A stretch of 64,000 bases of DNA. It comes from Anaerolineae bacterium. GTDB lineage: Bacteria > Chloroflexota > Anaerolineae > Aggregatilineales > JAFGMM01. Below are positions 8,198-20,046 of the stretch, piece by piece. The number at the start of each line of letters is the position of its first letter. The stretch's first letter is position 1. The stretch is from assembly GCA_027494055.1 (NCBI GenBank), contig JAOSJO010000001.1, positions 1,057,967 to 1,121,966 on the forward strand, written 5' to 3'. A program made the translations under genes and the position numbers. Under the pieces are notes generated by a model, which ran no database searches, had not been told where the DNA came from, and saw only the letters and a list, made by a program, of their open reading frames with translations.

Positions 8198-9349
8198 ATG
8201 GACTTCACCATCCCCGAAGAAGCGGAGATGATCCGTGACATGATGCGCCGCTTCGTCGCCAAAGAGCTGCGCCCGCTTGAGATGAAGCTCTTCAGCCAGG
8301 CGGCGGCGCACGAAGCCGGCCCGCCCGTCCTCCCGCCGGACGTTGAGCGCGCGCTGCGCGCCAAGGCGATGCAGATGGGCCTCTGGGCGCTGACCGCGCC
8401 GGAGGAGCTGGGCGGCATGGGGCTGGACGCGCTGAGCGCTTGCCTGGTCGAGGAAGAATTGGGCCAGACCTTCGTCCCGCTCAGCATCGGCGACGTGCCG
8501 CCGGCGCTCTACGCCTGCTCGGACGCCCAGGCCGAAGCCTACCTCGCGCCCGCCATCGAAGGGACGCGCCGGCCGGTGCTTGCGCTGCGCGAGCCGGGCG
8601 GCCACCGGCCTGAGACGTGGACCACCTGTGCCGTCGCCAGGCCGGACGGGGGGTACGACCTGCACGGCGTGAAGCTGGTCGCCTGGGTCAGTGAGGAGGA
8701 CTTCTACCTGGTGTTCGCGCTGACGCCGGGCGTCGCGGGCGACGCGGCGGCGTCGGCGACGTGCTTCCTCGTCGATCTCGGCCTGCACGGCGTCGCGACG
8801 CGGCCCGCCGGCGGGGGCTTTGCGCTGCACCTGGACGGGTGCGCGGTGGGCGCGGAGCGCGTGCTTGGCGCGCCGGGCGGCGGGCTGCGCCTGGGCGCGG
8901 AGTACATGGCGCTTGACATGGTGAAGCTCGGCGCGCGCTACCTGGGGATGGCGCGGCGTCTGCTGGAGATGAGCGCCGCCTATGCGCGCGACTGGGAGAG
9001 CTTCGGCGCGCCGCTCGGCAGCCGGCCCGCGACACAGCGGATGCTCGCCGAGATGCAGCTCGACGTGGAGGCCGGTGCGCTGCTCGTCTACCGCGCGGCG
9101 ACGCACCTCGATTCTGCCGCCGGCGCGGGGGCGGACGCGCGCAAGGAGGCGATCATGGTGCGCACTGCCGCCGCCGCGATGCTCCAGCGCGCCATCGACC
9201 GCGCCACGATGATTCACGGCGGGCCGGGCTACCTCGACGACCAGCCGATGCTGCGCATGTACGGCAACCTCGTGCCCGCCGAGACGCTCGACCTGGCGAC
9301 CGAGGTCGGCTATGCGGCCCTCGCCGCCGACCTGATGCGGGCCGACTGA
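8198..9349 (+). CDS. acyl-CoA dehydrogenase family flavoprotein
   Basis: A 383-residue intact protein, the normal length of the acyl-CoA dehydrogenase family. An all-helical N-terminal domain (MDFTIPEEAEMIRDMMRRF...), a central beta domain and a C-terminal helical domain are visible. The C-terminal domain contains the family signature MIHGGPGYLDD. These enzymes use FAD to oxidise acyl-CoA at C2-C3 and pass electrons to ETF. In my manual alignment the position of the MCAD catalytic Glu (YEGT motif) holds Asp365 within 'AETLDLATE', so activity may differ. The gene is embedded between an Fe-S subunit and a fumarate reductase-type flavoprotein, with 21- and 27-base gaps, instead of ETF genes. Substrate unknown. 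Confidence 0.8.
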   Translation: MDFTIPEEAEMIRDMMRRFVAKELRPLEMKLFSQAAAHEAGPPVLPPDVERALRAKAMQMGLWALTAPEELGGMGLDALSACLVEEELGQTFVPLSIGDVPPALYACSDAQAEAYLAPAIEGTRRPVLALREPGGHRPETWTTCAVARPDGGYDLHGVKLVAWVSEEDFYLVFALTPGVAGDAAASATCFLVDLGLHGVATRPAGGGFALHLDGCAVGAERVLGAPGGGLRLGAEYMALDMVKLGARYLGMARRLLEMSAAYARDWESFGAPLGSRPATQRMLAEMQLDVEAGALLVYRAATHLDSAAGAGADARKEAIMVRTAAAAMLQRAIDRATMIHGGPGYLDDQPMLRMYGNLVPAETLDLATEVGYAALAADLMRAD

Positions 9350-9376
9350 CCGACTGGACGCCGACGGAGGGACGCC

Positions 9377-11009
9377 ATGACCGGTTACACCGAAGCGATG
9401 CGCCAGTCCATCGCCAGGGTTGAGGCGACGCGGGCGCGCCGCCTGGAGGAGACCTTCCCGCACATCCCGGAGGCGGAGCGCGCGGCGCTGCTGCGCGCGT
9501 TTCATCCAGATTACGCCGAGGGGGCGTTCGCTGCGCTGCGCGTCGGGCCGAACAAGGGCGACCGCGCGCCGCGCGAACTCGCCGCCGTGCTGGAGGGGCG
9601 CGCGTGGGTGGACCCGGACGCCATCGATCTGACGCAGGTTGACGCGGACTGTGACGTGCTGGTGATCGGCGGCGGCGGCGCGGGGCGCGAGCGCGGCGTT
9701 GCTCGCGCAGGAGCACGGCGCGGACGTGCTCCTGGCGACCAAGCTGCGCTTCGGCGACGCAAACACGATGATGGCGCAGGGCGGCATCCAGGCGGCGGAC
9801 AAGCCGGGCGACTCGCCGGCGGAGCACTACCTGGACGTAGTCGGTGGCGGACGCTTCGCCAACGACCCCGACCTGGTGGAGGCGCTGGTGATGGACGCGC
9901 CGGGCGTGATCGCGTGGCTGGAAGCGCTCGGCGTGATGTTCGACAAGGAACCCGACGGCACGATGGTCACGATCCACGGCGGCGGCACCAGCCGCAAGCG
10001 GATGCACTCGGCGCGCGACTACTCCGGCGCGGAGATCATGCGCACGCTGCGCGACGAGGGTGCGCAGCCGGCCGGTGCGCGTGCTGGAATACCACCCGGC
10101 GGTCGAGCTGCTCACCGACGGACAGGGGCGCGTGACCGGCGCGGTGCTCATCGACCTGGACACGAACGCGGCGCGCGTGGTGCGCGCCAGGGCCGTCGTC
10201 ATCGCCACCGGCGGCAGCGGGCGGCTGCACTACCAGGGCTTCCCGACGACCAACCACTACGGTGCGACCGGCGATGGGCTGGCGCTGGCATACCGCGCCG
10301 GCGCGCGGCTCGCGTTCATCGACACCATGCAGTACCACCCGACCGGCGCCGCCTACCCGGAGCAAATCCTGGGCCTGCTGGTGACCGAGAAGGTGCGCGG
10401 CATGGGCGCGCAGGTGTGCAACGCCGCCGGCGCGCAGTTCTGCCACCCGCTGGAGCCGCGCGACGTGGAAGCGGCCTGTATCGTGCGCGAGTGCGGCGCG
10501 CGCGGGGGCGGGCGTGAGCACGCCGGCGGGGCAGCAGGGCGTGTGGCTCGACGCGCCCATGATTGACCTCATCCACGGCCCCGGCGCGATTGCCCACGCG
10601 CTGCCCGGCGATGGTGCGCCAGTTCCAGCGCTTCGGCATCGACATCACCAGGGAGCCGATCCTGGTCTATCCCACGCTGCACTACCAGAACGGCGGCGTC
10701 GCCATCCAGCCCGACGCCTCGACCGGCGTGCCGGGGCTGTACGTCGCGGGGGAGGCGGCCGGCGGCATCCACGGGCGCAACCGGCTGATGGGCAACTCGC
10801 TGCTGGACGTGTGCGTCTTTGGGCGGCGGGCCGGCGTGAGCGCGGCGGCGTATGCGCAGGAGGCCGCGCCGGGTGACCTCACGGTGGACCACCTGCGCGC
10901 GTGGCATGTCGCGCTTGATGCAGCAGGTGCAGCGGACGAGGCAGCGCGCTCGCCGGTGCTGCTGCCGGACTACACGCGCCGGCAGCGGGACGCGGGCGCG
11001 GAACGCTAG
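9377..11009 (+). CDS. FAD-dependent fumarate reductase/succinate dehydrogenase-type flavoprotein
   Basis: The merged protein is about 540 residues. After a 90-residue N-terminal extension comes the dinucleotide motif DVLVIGGGGAG, then MMAQGGIQAA (the SQGG-type flavin loop), VIATGG, YHPTGA, and the active-site pair HYQNGGVAI and HGRNRLMGNSLLD. This pattern defines the SdhA/FrdA/NadB/AprA family. Four frame breaks (near 9684, 10065, 10500 and 10605), each repaired by a neighbouring frame, interrupt it. Because the residues stay conserved between breaks I treat it as one functional gene. It closes the Fe-S/acyl-CoA dehydrogenase operon. Fumarate reduction or a related enoate/succinate reaction is plausible; the genuine substrate is not determined. 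Confidence 0.65.
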
Positions 11010-11056
11010 CCACCGCGCGCCGGCGGCCCAGTCAGGGCGCACGCCCCGCCGACATT

Positions 11057-11217
11057 GCGTGACAAAGTCCGGGAGGCGGCGCAGATTGGAAGCACGAAAC
11101 CACGAAAGGCGCGAAAACGCGAAACATGCGCCCAACCCTTTCGTGACTTCGGGTCTTTCGTGCTTTCGTGTTACGAATCTTTGGCGCGTGCATCGCCATT
11201 CCGGGAGTAAGTCACGC
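11057..11217. mobile_element. MITE-like repeat, copy 1
   Basis: A 161-base non-coding element that starts GCGTGACAAAGTCCGGG and ends ...AAGTCACGC, so its termini are imperfect inverted repeats. The interior contains inverted ACGAAA/TTTCGT tracts. A second copy of nearly the same length lies at 43931-44092. Both copies are preceded by CATT and followed by CTA or TA. There is no transposase, which is characteristic of a non-autonomous element. Confidence 0.6.
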
Positions 11218-11237
11218 TACCCCCCGCCGAACATCTG

Positions 11238-11266
11238 TTGCATTGAAACGACAAATCCCCTATCAT
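11238..11266 (+). promoter_or_regulatory. candidate promoter of the topoisomerase gene
   Basis: TTGCAT (11238-11243), a 17-base spacer and TATCAT (11261-11266) lie about 50 bases before the start codon at 11319. Good spacing and a reasonable match to the sigma70-type consensus. Confidence 0.5.
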
Positions 11267-11318
11267 AGTCCGAAACAGAGCAAACGCAGTCCGACCCCCT
11301 GGAAAGAGCGAGCGCCAA

Positions 11319-13781
<2,463 letters not shown>

Positions 13782-13782
13782 C

Positions 13783-14637
13783 ATGGGCGCAGGCTGCATC
13801 CGCCTGGGCGGCGCGCAATTCGCCGGACTTCATGGGCAGAAGGCCCGCAACATCCAGACAGCGACGAGTCTCATCAGGCAGGCCGCTGCACAGGGCGCGC
13901 AGATCGTGATGACGCCGGAGGTGGCGCTAACCGGCTTCACCGGCGGCAGCGCCGAGCGCGCAGTGGCTGAGCCGATCCCCGGCCCGGCGACCGAGGTTTT
14001 CAGCGCGCTCGCGCGCGAGCTTGACATCTACATCCTGCTCGGCCTCTCCGAACTGCGCGACGGTGAACTCTACAACGCGATGGCGGCCCTCGACCGGACT
14101 GGCGCGTTGATGGGCGTGATGCGCAAGGTGCATATCAACAAGTACGAGACGCCCGGCGGCTGGCGCAATGGGTCCGAGTTTCCGGTGTGGCGCTTCGACA
14201 CCGATACCGGCGCGATGCTGGCCGGCGTCATGATCTGCTATGACCGCGAAGTGCCGGAGAGCGCGCGGCTGCTCATGTTGCAGGGCGCGGACGTCATCTT
14301 CAACCCGTTGGCCTGCACCTGCCCGACGGAAGACATTCACCGCTGCCTGTTGCGCACGCGCGCGTTCGAGAACGAGGTGTACATCTTCATGGTCAATCAC
14401 GCCGCGCCGCGCCAGAACGGGCACAGCATGGCCTTTCACTTCGAGGGCGACATTGCGGCGGAACTGGGCGAGGCAGAGGGGTTGCTGCTCTACGAAGTCG
14501 ATCTCGACGCGCTGGAGCGCCACCGCGCAACGGGCATCTACGGCAAGCACCACCGCAGGCCGGAGTTGTACGGCCCTCTTGCCGATCCGTCGGGGCAGAT
14601 TCACCCGCCAGAGGCCAATCTGCCGCCGGCCCCGTGA
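13783..14637 (+). CDS. carbon-nitrogen hydrolase (nitrilase superfamily)
   Basis: A 284-residue protein with the Glu-Lys-Cys triad of the nitrilase superfamily in order: TPEVALTGF (Glu), MRKVHINKYE (Lys) and VMICYDREVPES (Cys). The fold covers the full length. Family members hydrolyse amides (for example N-carbamoyl amino acids, omega-amidase substrates) or nitriles through a cysteine thioester. The start is placed at 13783, directly after the topoisomerase stop, because the fold begins there. A translationally coupled partnership with the topoisomerase is structural rather than obviously functional. Substrate unknown. Confidence 0.8.
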   Translation: MGAGCIRLGGAQFAGLHGQKARNIQTATSLIRQAAAQGAQIVMTPEVALTGFTGGSAERAVAEPIPGPATEVFSALARELDIYILLGLSELRDGELYNAMAALDRTGALMGVMRKVHINKYETPGGWRNGSEFPVWRFDTDTGAMLAGVMICYDREVPESARLLMLQGADVIFNPLACTCPTEDIHRCLLRTRAFENEVYIFMVNHAAPRQNGHSMAFHFEGDIAAELGEAEGLLLYEVDLDALERHRATGIYGKHHRRPELYGPLADPSGQIHPPEANLPPAP

Positions 14638-14805
14638 GGTCACCGGCTGCAAGGCGGGAGAACGCCATAGAAGATCATGCCAATGGAGGCGTTCCCGGTA
14701 CAGAGGCGCGCCAGCGGCGGGCAAAGCGCGTGAAATCCTAACCCAGATACTGGCGGGTAAAGGTGGTCCTATATTGACAACGTTTCGTTGTTAGAAATTT
14801 ATTAC

Positions 14806-14835
14806 TTTACAGGCGATTATTAAGGGTAATATAAT
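14806..14835 (+). promoter_or_regulatory. candidate promoter of the J-domain/WD40 gene
   Basis: TTTACA (14806-14811), an 18-base spacer and TATAAT (14830-14835) sit 35 bases before the start codon. A second TTGACA at 14774-14779 has no good -10 partner. Confidence 0.5.
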
Positions 14836-14869
14836 AATTTTGGTCTATCGTGGCGATTGGGAGGTGTCA

Positions 14870-16161
14870 ATGCCCAATTACTATGAGCTTCTGAGCGTTC
14901 CACCTGATGCTTCAGTTGTTGAGATTGAGACAGCCTGTAGAAAATTGTACGAGTATTACCGTCGGCAAGCTGCTGGTCCTGACCTTGAGAAGCAGAGAAA
15001 AAGCAAACGCTCTCTATTCCTGCTGAAAGAGATACACACTACGCTCACCGATCCCGAGAAGCGTGCTGCCTACGATACTTCAATCGGCGTGAGATCAGCA
15101 ATTCTCACAGACATAACGGATCAGGTCGTCACCGATTCACTTGTCTCTGCGAGTGCCCAAAACCGGCTACGTTGGAGATCAGTGCTTCTTGTTGGCTTGG
15201 TCTTAATAGTGGTGATTGTGATATACAGTATTGGAAAGCCCACTCAGCCTCCTGTCTTTCCTACTGAGCCGGTGCTGACGCTTAGAGGACATAAAGGCGG
15301 AGTCTGGATGGCGGCATGGTCACCAGATGGGTCGAGGCTAGCAAGTGCAGGTTTTGATGAGGCTGTACGGATATGGGATGCAGACAGTGGGGAACAGTTG
15401 ACCGTTCTCGAAGGTCATAATGGCGTGGTCTCATCGGTAGCATGGTCGCCGGATGGCATGTATGTGATTACTGGAAATTATGAAGTAATACTCGATCATC
15501 AGAGCGCTGTGCGATTATGGGATGTGAATAATCGAAAGCAACTGGCGATGATACCATATGAATTCGGAAGTGTGTGGTCTGTAGCGTGGTCGCCAAAGGG
15601 AATGTATACTGCTAATAGTATAGGTCATATGGTAATGATATGGGATGTAGTTAATGGTAGGGAAACCTTCTGGGAGGGTCACGAGGAGGATGTTCTGGCA
15701 GTAGCCTGGTCACCAGATGGTTCGAGATTGGCAAGTGCATGCCTTGACGGCACAATAACAATACGAGATGTGTCTACTGGAGCAACTCTGACCGTCCTGA
15801 GGGTCACGAAGGTGGAGTGTGGTCAGTGGTATATTCATCGGATGGGCGGTTCTTAGCTAGTGGAGGTGGGGATCAGACAGTCCGGGTGTGGGACGCGGTT
15901 AGTGGGGAACAGCAGGAAGTTCTTAGAGGCCACGTCGATGTGGTCTATTCTGTAACATGGTCACCAGATGGGCGATACTTGGCTAGCGGCGGCATGGACC
16001 AGACAGTTAGACTGTGGGATGTAAGCAGTGGTAATCAATTGAACGTTCTGTTAAGTCACAAGGGTTCGGTCCTGTCAGTTGCGTGGTCGCCTGATGGGTC
16101 ACATCTAGCCAGCACTAGCGATTACAGAGATCCTATAATACGGATATGGGATATGCCGTAG
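14870..16161 (+). CDS. J-like domain, transmembrane, WD40-repeat protein
   Basis: Residues 1-75 resemble a DnaJ J-domain (YYELLSVPPDAS... DPEKRAAYD), but the HPD tripeptide needed to stimulate Hsp70 is absent. A single transmembrane helix follows (about 105-125, LLVGLVLIVVIVIYSIG). After it come about seven WD40 repeats recognisable by GH...AWSPDGSRLAS...VRIWD. The likely topology is an inner-membrane anchor with an external propeller for protein binding. A single base is missing near 15800; the last repeats continue in the next frame. Base composition is clearly more AT-rich than neighbouring genes, suggesting recent acquisition. RBS GGGAGGTG supports the start. Confidence 0.7.
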
Positions 16162-16643
16162 GTTGATAGCTATCAGCCATTCTAACTCTTCCCACATTGC
16201 GTTGTCGACCTTGACTCCTCTCATCCCTCAACTACTCATCATACCGCGTCACCATCTCCGACCAGTCGGAGTGATATGAGCGCTCGCCTCAACCTACTGT
16301 GTGGTCCCGCTCCTCATACTGAAATTTGCATACTTGGTCTGTTGTCGATACCCTATCGCGGGGGAACTGCGTTATAATGTATATACATGGCCGTCTCAAA
16401 GGAATATATCAGTTTGTACCCGGCGACGACCGCGCGGCAGGTGTTGGCGTCGGTCGTTTCTGAGCACGCTGAAAGGAGGAAGAAGGCCCGCATATCGACG
16501 AAGAGTCCCTAGCCGCACCCATGAGGATAGCGTTTCTGTCGCGGTGTGCGTCTCTGGCGCGGCGCGATGCGCCAACCGCCGCACCGGGAGAGAACGCTGG
16601 CAGTCCGCATTGACAGTCGCATGTCACAAGGAGAAAAAGGAAA
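16162..16643. other. intergenic/leader region upstream of the sugar transporter
   Basis: No coding signal is convincing. A TATAAT at 16373-16378 could be a -10 element, but no -35 box lies at the right distance, so an activator-dependent promoter is possible. The leader would be about 260 bases. No clear operator palindrome was recognised. Confidence 0.35.
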
Positions 16644-18000
16644 ATGCGTAGAATTCTTGTAACCCTGTTCCTGCTGGCGGCGCTCGTCGCCCCGATGACC
16701 GTTATCGCCCAGGAAGCGGAGCCGGTCACGCTGCGCGTCATCGGCTTTGAGAGCACGCCCGAAGAGCAGGACACCCCGCTGGCACAGGCCAAACTGAAGG
16801 TCCTCACGGACTTCATGGCCGAGCACCCGAACGTCACGATTGAGTCGCTCGAAGCGCCGCCGGAGTTCGACACCCAGTTGCTCGTTGACCTGGCCGCCGG
16901 CACCGCGCCGGACATCTGGTACCAGGACGCCTCGACGCTCGCGCGGCTGGTCGATACCGGCAACGTCGTTGACGTGCGCGTGTGCCTCGACCTCGTGCCG
17001 GAGCTGGACCTGGACCGCTTCACCCCCCGCGTTCCTCCGGATTCACCAGCCCGAAGAGGACGGCCCGATCTGGGGTCTGCCCGACGGCGGCACGCCGATG
17101 GTGATCTACTACAACCCCGAATCGTTTGAGCGCGCCGGCGTCGAGCCGCCTCAGGACGGCTGGACGTGGGACGACCTGCTTGACATCTCGCAGCGCCTCA
17201 CCCTCGACGCCGAGGGCCGCAACCGGCTTGACCCTGACTTCGACGAAGAGAACGTCGTCCAGTGGGGCTTCCGCGTGCGCAAGTATGTGTTCGAGTGGAT
17301 CTACCGCGCGTGGGAGAACGGCTCGGACGTGATCTCGCCCGACGGCACCACCGTCAGCGGCTACCTGGACTCGCCGGAGACCATCGAGGCGATCACCTTC
17401 ATGCGCGACCTGATGCTTGAGTACGGCGTGTCGCCTGAGCCGTCGCTGCTCGACCAGATGACCCAGGAAGCCGGCTTCCTCACGCTCTTCCTGCAAGGCC
17501 AGTTCGCGATGTTCGACCGCGGCCACTGGGAGATGGTCGGCCTGCAGGCCAACTCTGAGTTCACGCCGGAGCGCGTCGCCGTGATCGGCCAGCCGCAGAA
17601 CGAAGAGCGCGCGACCGTCATCTACGAGTCCGGGTGGATGATCAACGCCGCTGCGCAGGACGACCCCGCGAAGCTCCTGGCTGCCTGCCAGTTCATCGAA
17701 GCGGGCACGGATCGCGGCTACCAGGACACCAAGGTCGTCACCGGCCTGGAGATCTCGGCGAACCGGCACTCCGCCGCCGCTGCGGCTGAGGCAGCCGAGT
17801 ACCCTGAACTCGAGGCGGTTTTCGTCGATGAAGCGCAGTACGGGCGTCGCCCCTATGGCTCGCTCTACGCCAACTGGCCCACGGTCGAGACCGCGCTCGA
17901 CTCCATGATGGAGCGCATCCTGGCCGGCGGCGACATCGAGGAAGAGGTCGCCATCGCGGTTGAGGAAATCAACCGCGAGCTTGAGCGCGCCAACCAGTAG
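16644..18000 (+). CDS. extracellular sugar-binding protein of an ABC importer
   Basis: About 452 residues with a signal peptide (MRRILVTLFLLAALVAPMTVIAQ). The family pattern of carbohydrate-binding proteins (SBP type 1) follows: VTLRVIGFES, DLAAGTAPDIWYQD, GLPDGGTPMVIYYNPESFE, GWTWDDLLDIS and MFDRGHWEM. No lipobox Cys is seen. One C is missing from a C6 run near 17025, shifting the frame; the sequence continues without loss after it. It leads an operon with two permeases and a glycoside hydrolase, so it probably captures an oligosaccharide outside the cell. Confidence 0.85.
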
Positions 18001-18040
18001 TCGCGCGCGTATCAGCACGCAAGTGCGCATAGATTCATCA

Positions 18041-18069
18041 GGTAGGGGCACAGTGTGCTGTGCCCTACC
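18041..18069. repeat. REP-like palindrome between binding protein and permease genes
   Basis: GGTAGGGGCACAG is followed after four bases by CTGTGCCCTACC, an almost perfect inverted repeat (one extra G in the left arm). Related GTAGGGGC...GCCCCTAC palindromes occur at 47574-47602 and 47640-47667. Its position between the first and second transporter genes fits an mRNA-stabilising hairpin that raises binding-protein yield over permeases. Confidence 0.5.
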
Positions 18070-18092
18070 GCATGGATGAGGTTGAGGTACCC

Positions 18093-19071
18093 ATGAGCAG
18101 CATACAAGATCGCGCCCTCCCAGGGGGACAAACGCAGGGATTCTTCCAGGCGATCACCACGCGCGGCCCCAGGCTCTGGCAGCGTTTCTGGAGCCGGTCC
18201 AACGAGCGCATTGGTTACCTGTTCATCTTGCCGTCGCTGGTCCACACGATCATCTTCCTCGCCATCCCGCTGGTGTTCAGCTTCTATCTCTCGTTCACGG
18301 ACTGGCGCGGCGTCAATCTCCAGGATGCGCCGTTTGTCGGGTTGGGCAACTACGACTTCTTGCGCGGCGACCGGCGTTTCTGGGCCGCCATGCTCAACTC
18401 GGCCAAGTACACCCTCATGTCGGTGCCGTTGGGGATGGCGATCAGCCTGGCGATTGCCGTGGTCATGAACCAGAAGCTCAGGGGGATTTACATCTTCCGC
18501 ACGCTCTTCTTCATGCCCGTTATCTCCTCGTGGGTGGCGGTGGCGGTGATCTGGGTCACGCTCCTGGACACGCGCAGCGGCATCATCAACTGGCTGCTGG
18601 ACCTCGTTGGCCTCGGACCAGTGCCATTCCTGCAAGACGCCAATACGGCGCTCCCCACACTGGTGCTCATCGCGATCTGGAAGGGGGCGGGCTTCCAGAT
18701 GGTGATCTGGCTTGCAGGCTTGCAGGCCATCCCGCAGGAACTCTACGAGGCGGCGGCCATCGACGGGGGCGTCGCGCTGGCAGGGCTTCTGGCGCATCAC
18801 CCTCCCGCTGCTCGCGCCCACCACCTTCTTCCTCGCGGTCACGGGCGTGATCGGGTCATTCCAGGTGTTTACGCCGGTGTACGTCATGACGAAGGGCGGG
18901 CCGCTCGGCTCGACCGACGTGGTGGTGTACCGCATCTACCAGCGCGCGTTCCAGGACTTCGACATGGGGTACGCTTCGGCGCAGTCCTGGGTGCTGTTTG
19001 GCGTGATCTTCACCGCGACGGTGCTGCAGGTGTGGTACAACCGCCGCCGGGGCGAAGAGATCCTTTTCTAG
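18093..19071 (+). CDS. sugar ABC transporter permease (MalF/UgpA type)
   Basis: About 325 residues with six predicted membrane helices. The EAA loop that contacts the ATPase reads YEAAAIDGA..WQGFWRITLPLLAP. The N-terminal segment ends near RSNERIGYLFILPSLVH, the usual start of the first helix. The frame breaks near 18771, where a G5 run appears to carry one extra base, exactly inside the EAA motif; the second half continues in the next frame. It pairs with the downstream permease, and no ATPase gene lies in the operon, so a shared MsmK/UgpC-type ATPase elsewhere probably serves it. Confidence 0.85.
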
Positions 19072-19084
19072 AGAGGGCTGGAAC

Positions 19085-19961
19085 ATGGAACAGACGATGG
19101 AAAGCCACATAGTCAACCAGAAGGGGCCGCTGGACCTGCCGATGCGCATTCTGGGCTACGCGGTCCTGCTCCTGGTGACGCTGCTGATGGTCGTCCCCTT
19201 CATCTGGATGCTAACAACGTCGCTGAAGCCCTCCGGCTCCGAGTTTGCGTGGCCGCCCGAACTGCTCCCGCGTGAGATCGACACCACGAACTACGAGCAG
19301 CTTTTTCACGCTGCTGCCCTTCGGCCAGTACTTCCTCAACACCGTGATCGTCACCGCCTTCACGGTGATTGGCCAGCTTGTGATCTGTTCGATGGCGGCG
19401 TATGGCTTCGCGCGGCTGAACTTCATAGGGCGCAACACCATCTTCATCCTGTACCTGGCGACCATGATGATCCCGTTTCAGATCACGCTGATTCCGTTGT
19501 TCTTGATCGTGCACAACCTGGGATGGGTCAACTCGTTTGCGGGCCTGATTGTGCCCGGCATTTCCAGCGTATTTGGCATCTTCCTGCTCCGGCAGGCATT
19601 CCTGGGCATCCCCAACGACTACCAGGACGCGGCGCGCATCGACGGCGCGAGCGAGTGGCGCATCTTCGCCCAGATCTTCCTCCCGCTCACCGGCCCGGCC
19701 CTCGCGACCCTCGCCGTGTTCGCGTTCATGGGGACGTGGACCGACCTCCTCTGGCCGCTGCTTATCGCGCGCGACCAGGGGATGCGCACGCTTGAGCTGG
19801 GTCTGGCCTACTTCAGCGTGCGGCCCAACGCCTACATTCAGCCCAACTGGCCGCTCCTGATGGCGGCGGCGGTTGTGGTGATGTTGCCCGTCCTCGTCGT
19901 CTACTTCTTCGCGCAACGCTACTTCATCACGGGTATTGCGCTTTCTGGCGTGAAGGGCTGA
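19085..19961 (+). CDS. sugar ABC transporter permease (MalG/UgpE type)
   Basis: About 292 residues with six predicted membrane helices. The first helix is ILGYAVLLLVTLLMVVPFIWM and the protein carries TTSLKPSG, typical of the MalG group. The EAA loop reads YQDAARIDGASEWRIFAQIFLPL. A T-run near 19305-19309 carries one extra T, so the frame switches at NYEQLF/TLLPFGQYFLN. It starts 13 bases after the first permease stop and completes the membrane part of the importer. Confidence 0.85.
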
Positions 19962-20046
19962 CGGCTGCGGGCTGACGCGCGGGTATCCCCAGGGCGCGCA
20001 CGGTTCGCGCCACCGCAACAGAATAGAGCAAAAGGATCAGGTCACT

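Larger units (their letters stand above)
11010..11318. other. intergenic region holding a MITE copy and the topoisomerase promoter
   Basis: No gene. The 161-base repeat described separately fills most of the gap between the flavoprotein stop and the topoisomerase promoter. Confidence 0.5.

Noticed and set aside
7886..9802. 638-codon open frame antisense to the Fe-S/ACAD genes
   Set aside because: Antisense shadow of recognisable ACAD and flavoprotein genes; composition is His/Arg/Ala-rich and no motif is present.
9377..11009. Programmed frameshifting in the flavoprotein gene
   Set aside because: Four breaks in both directions, most without slippery-site or downstream structure, in a window full of similar breaks elsewhere; sequence error is simpler.
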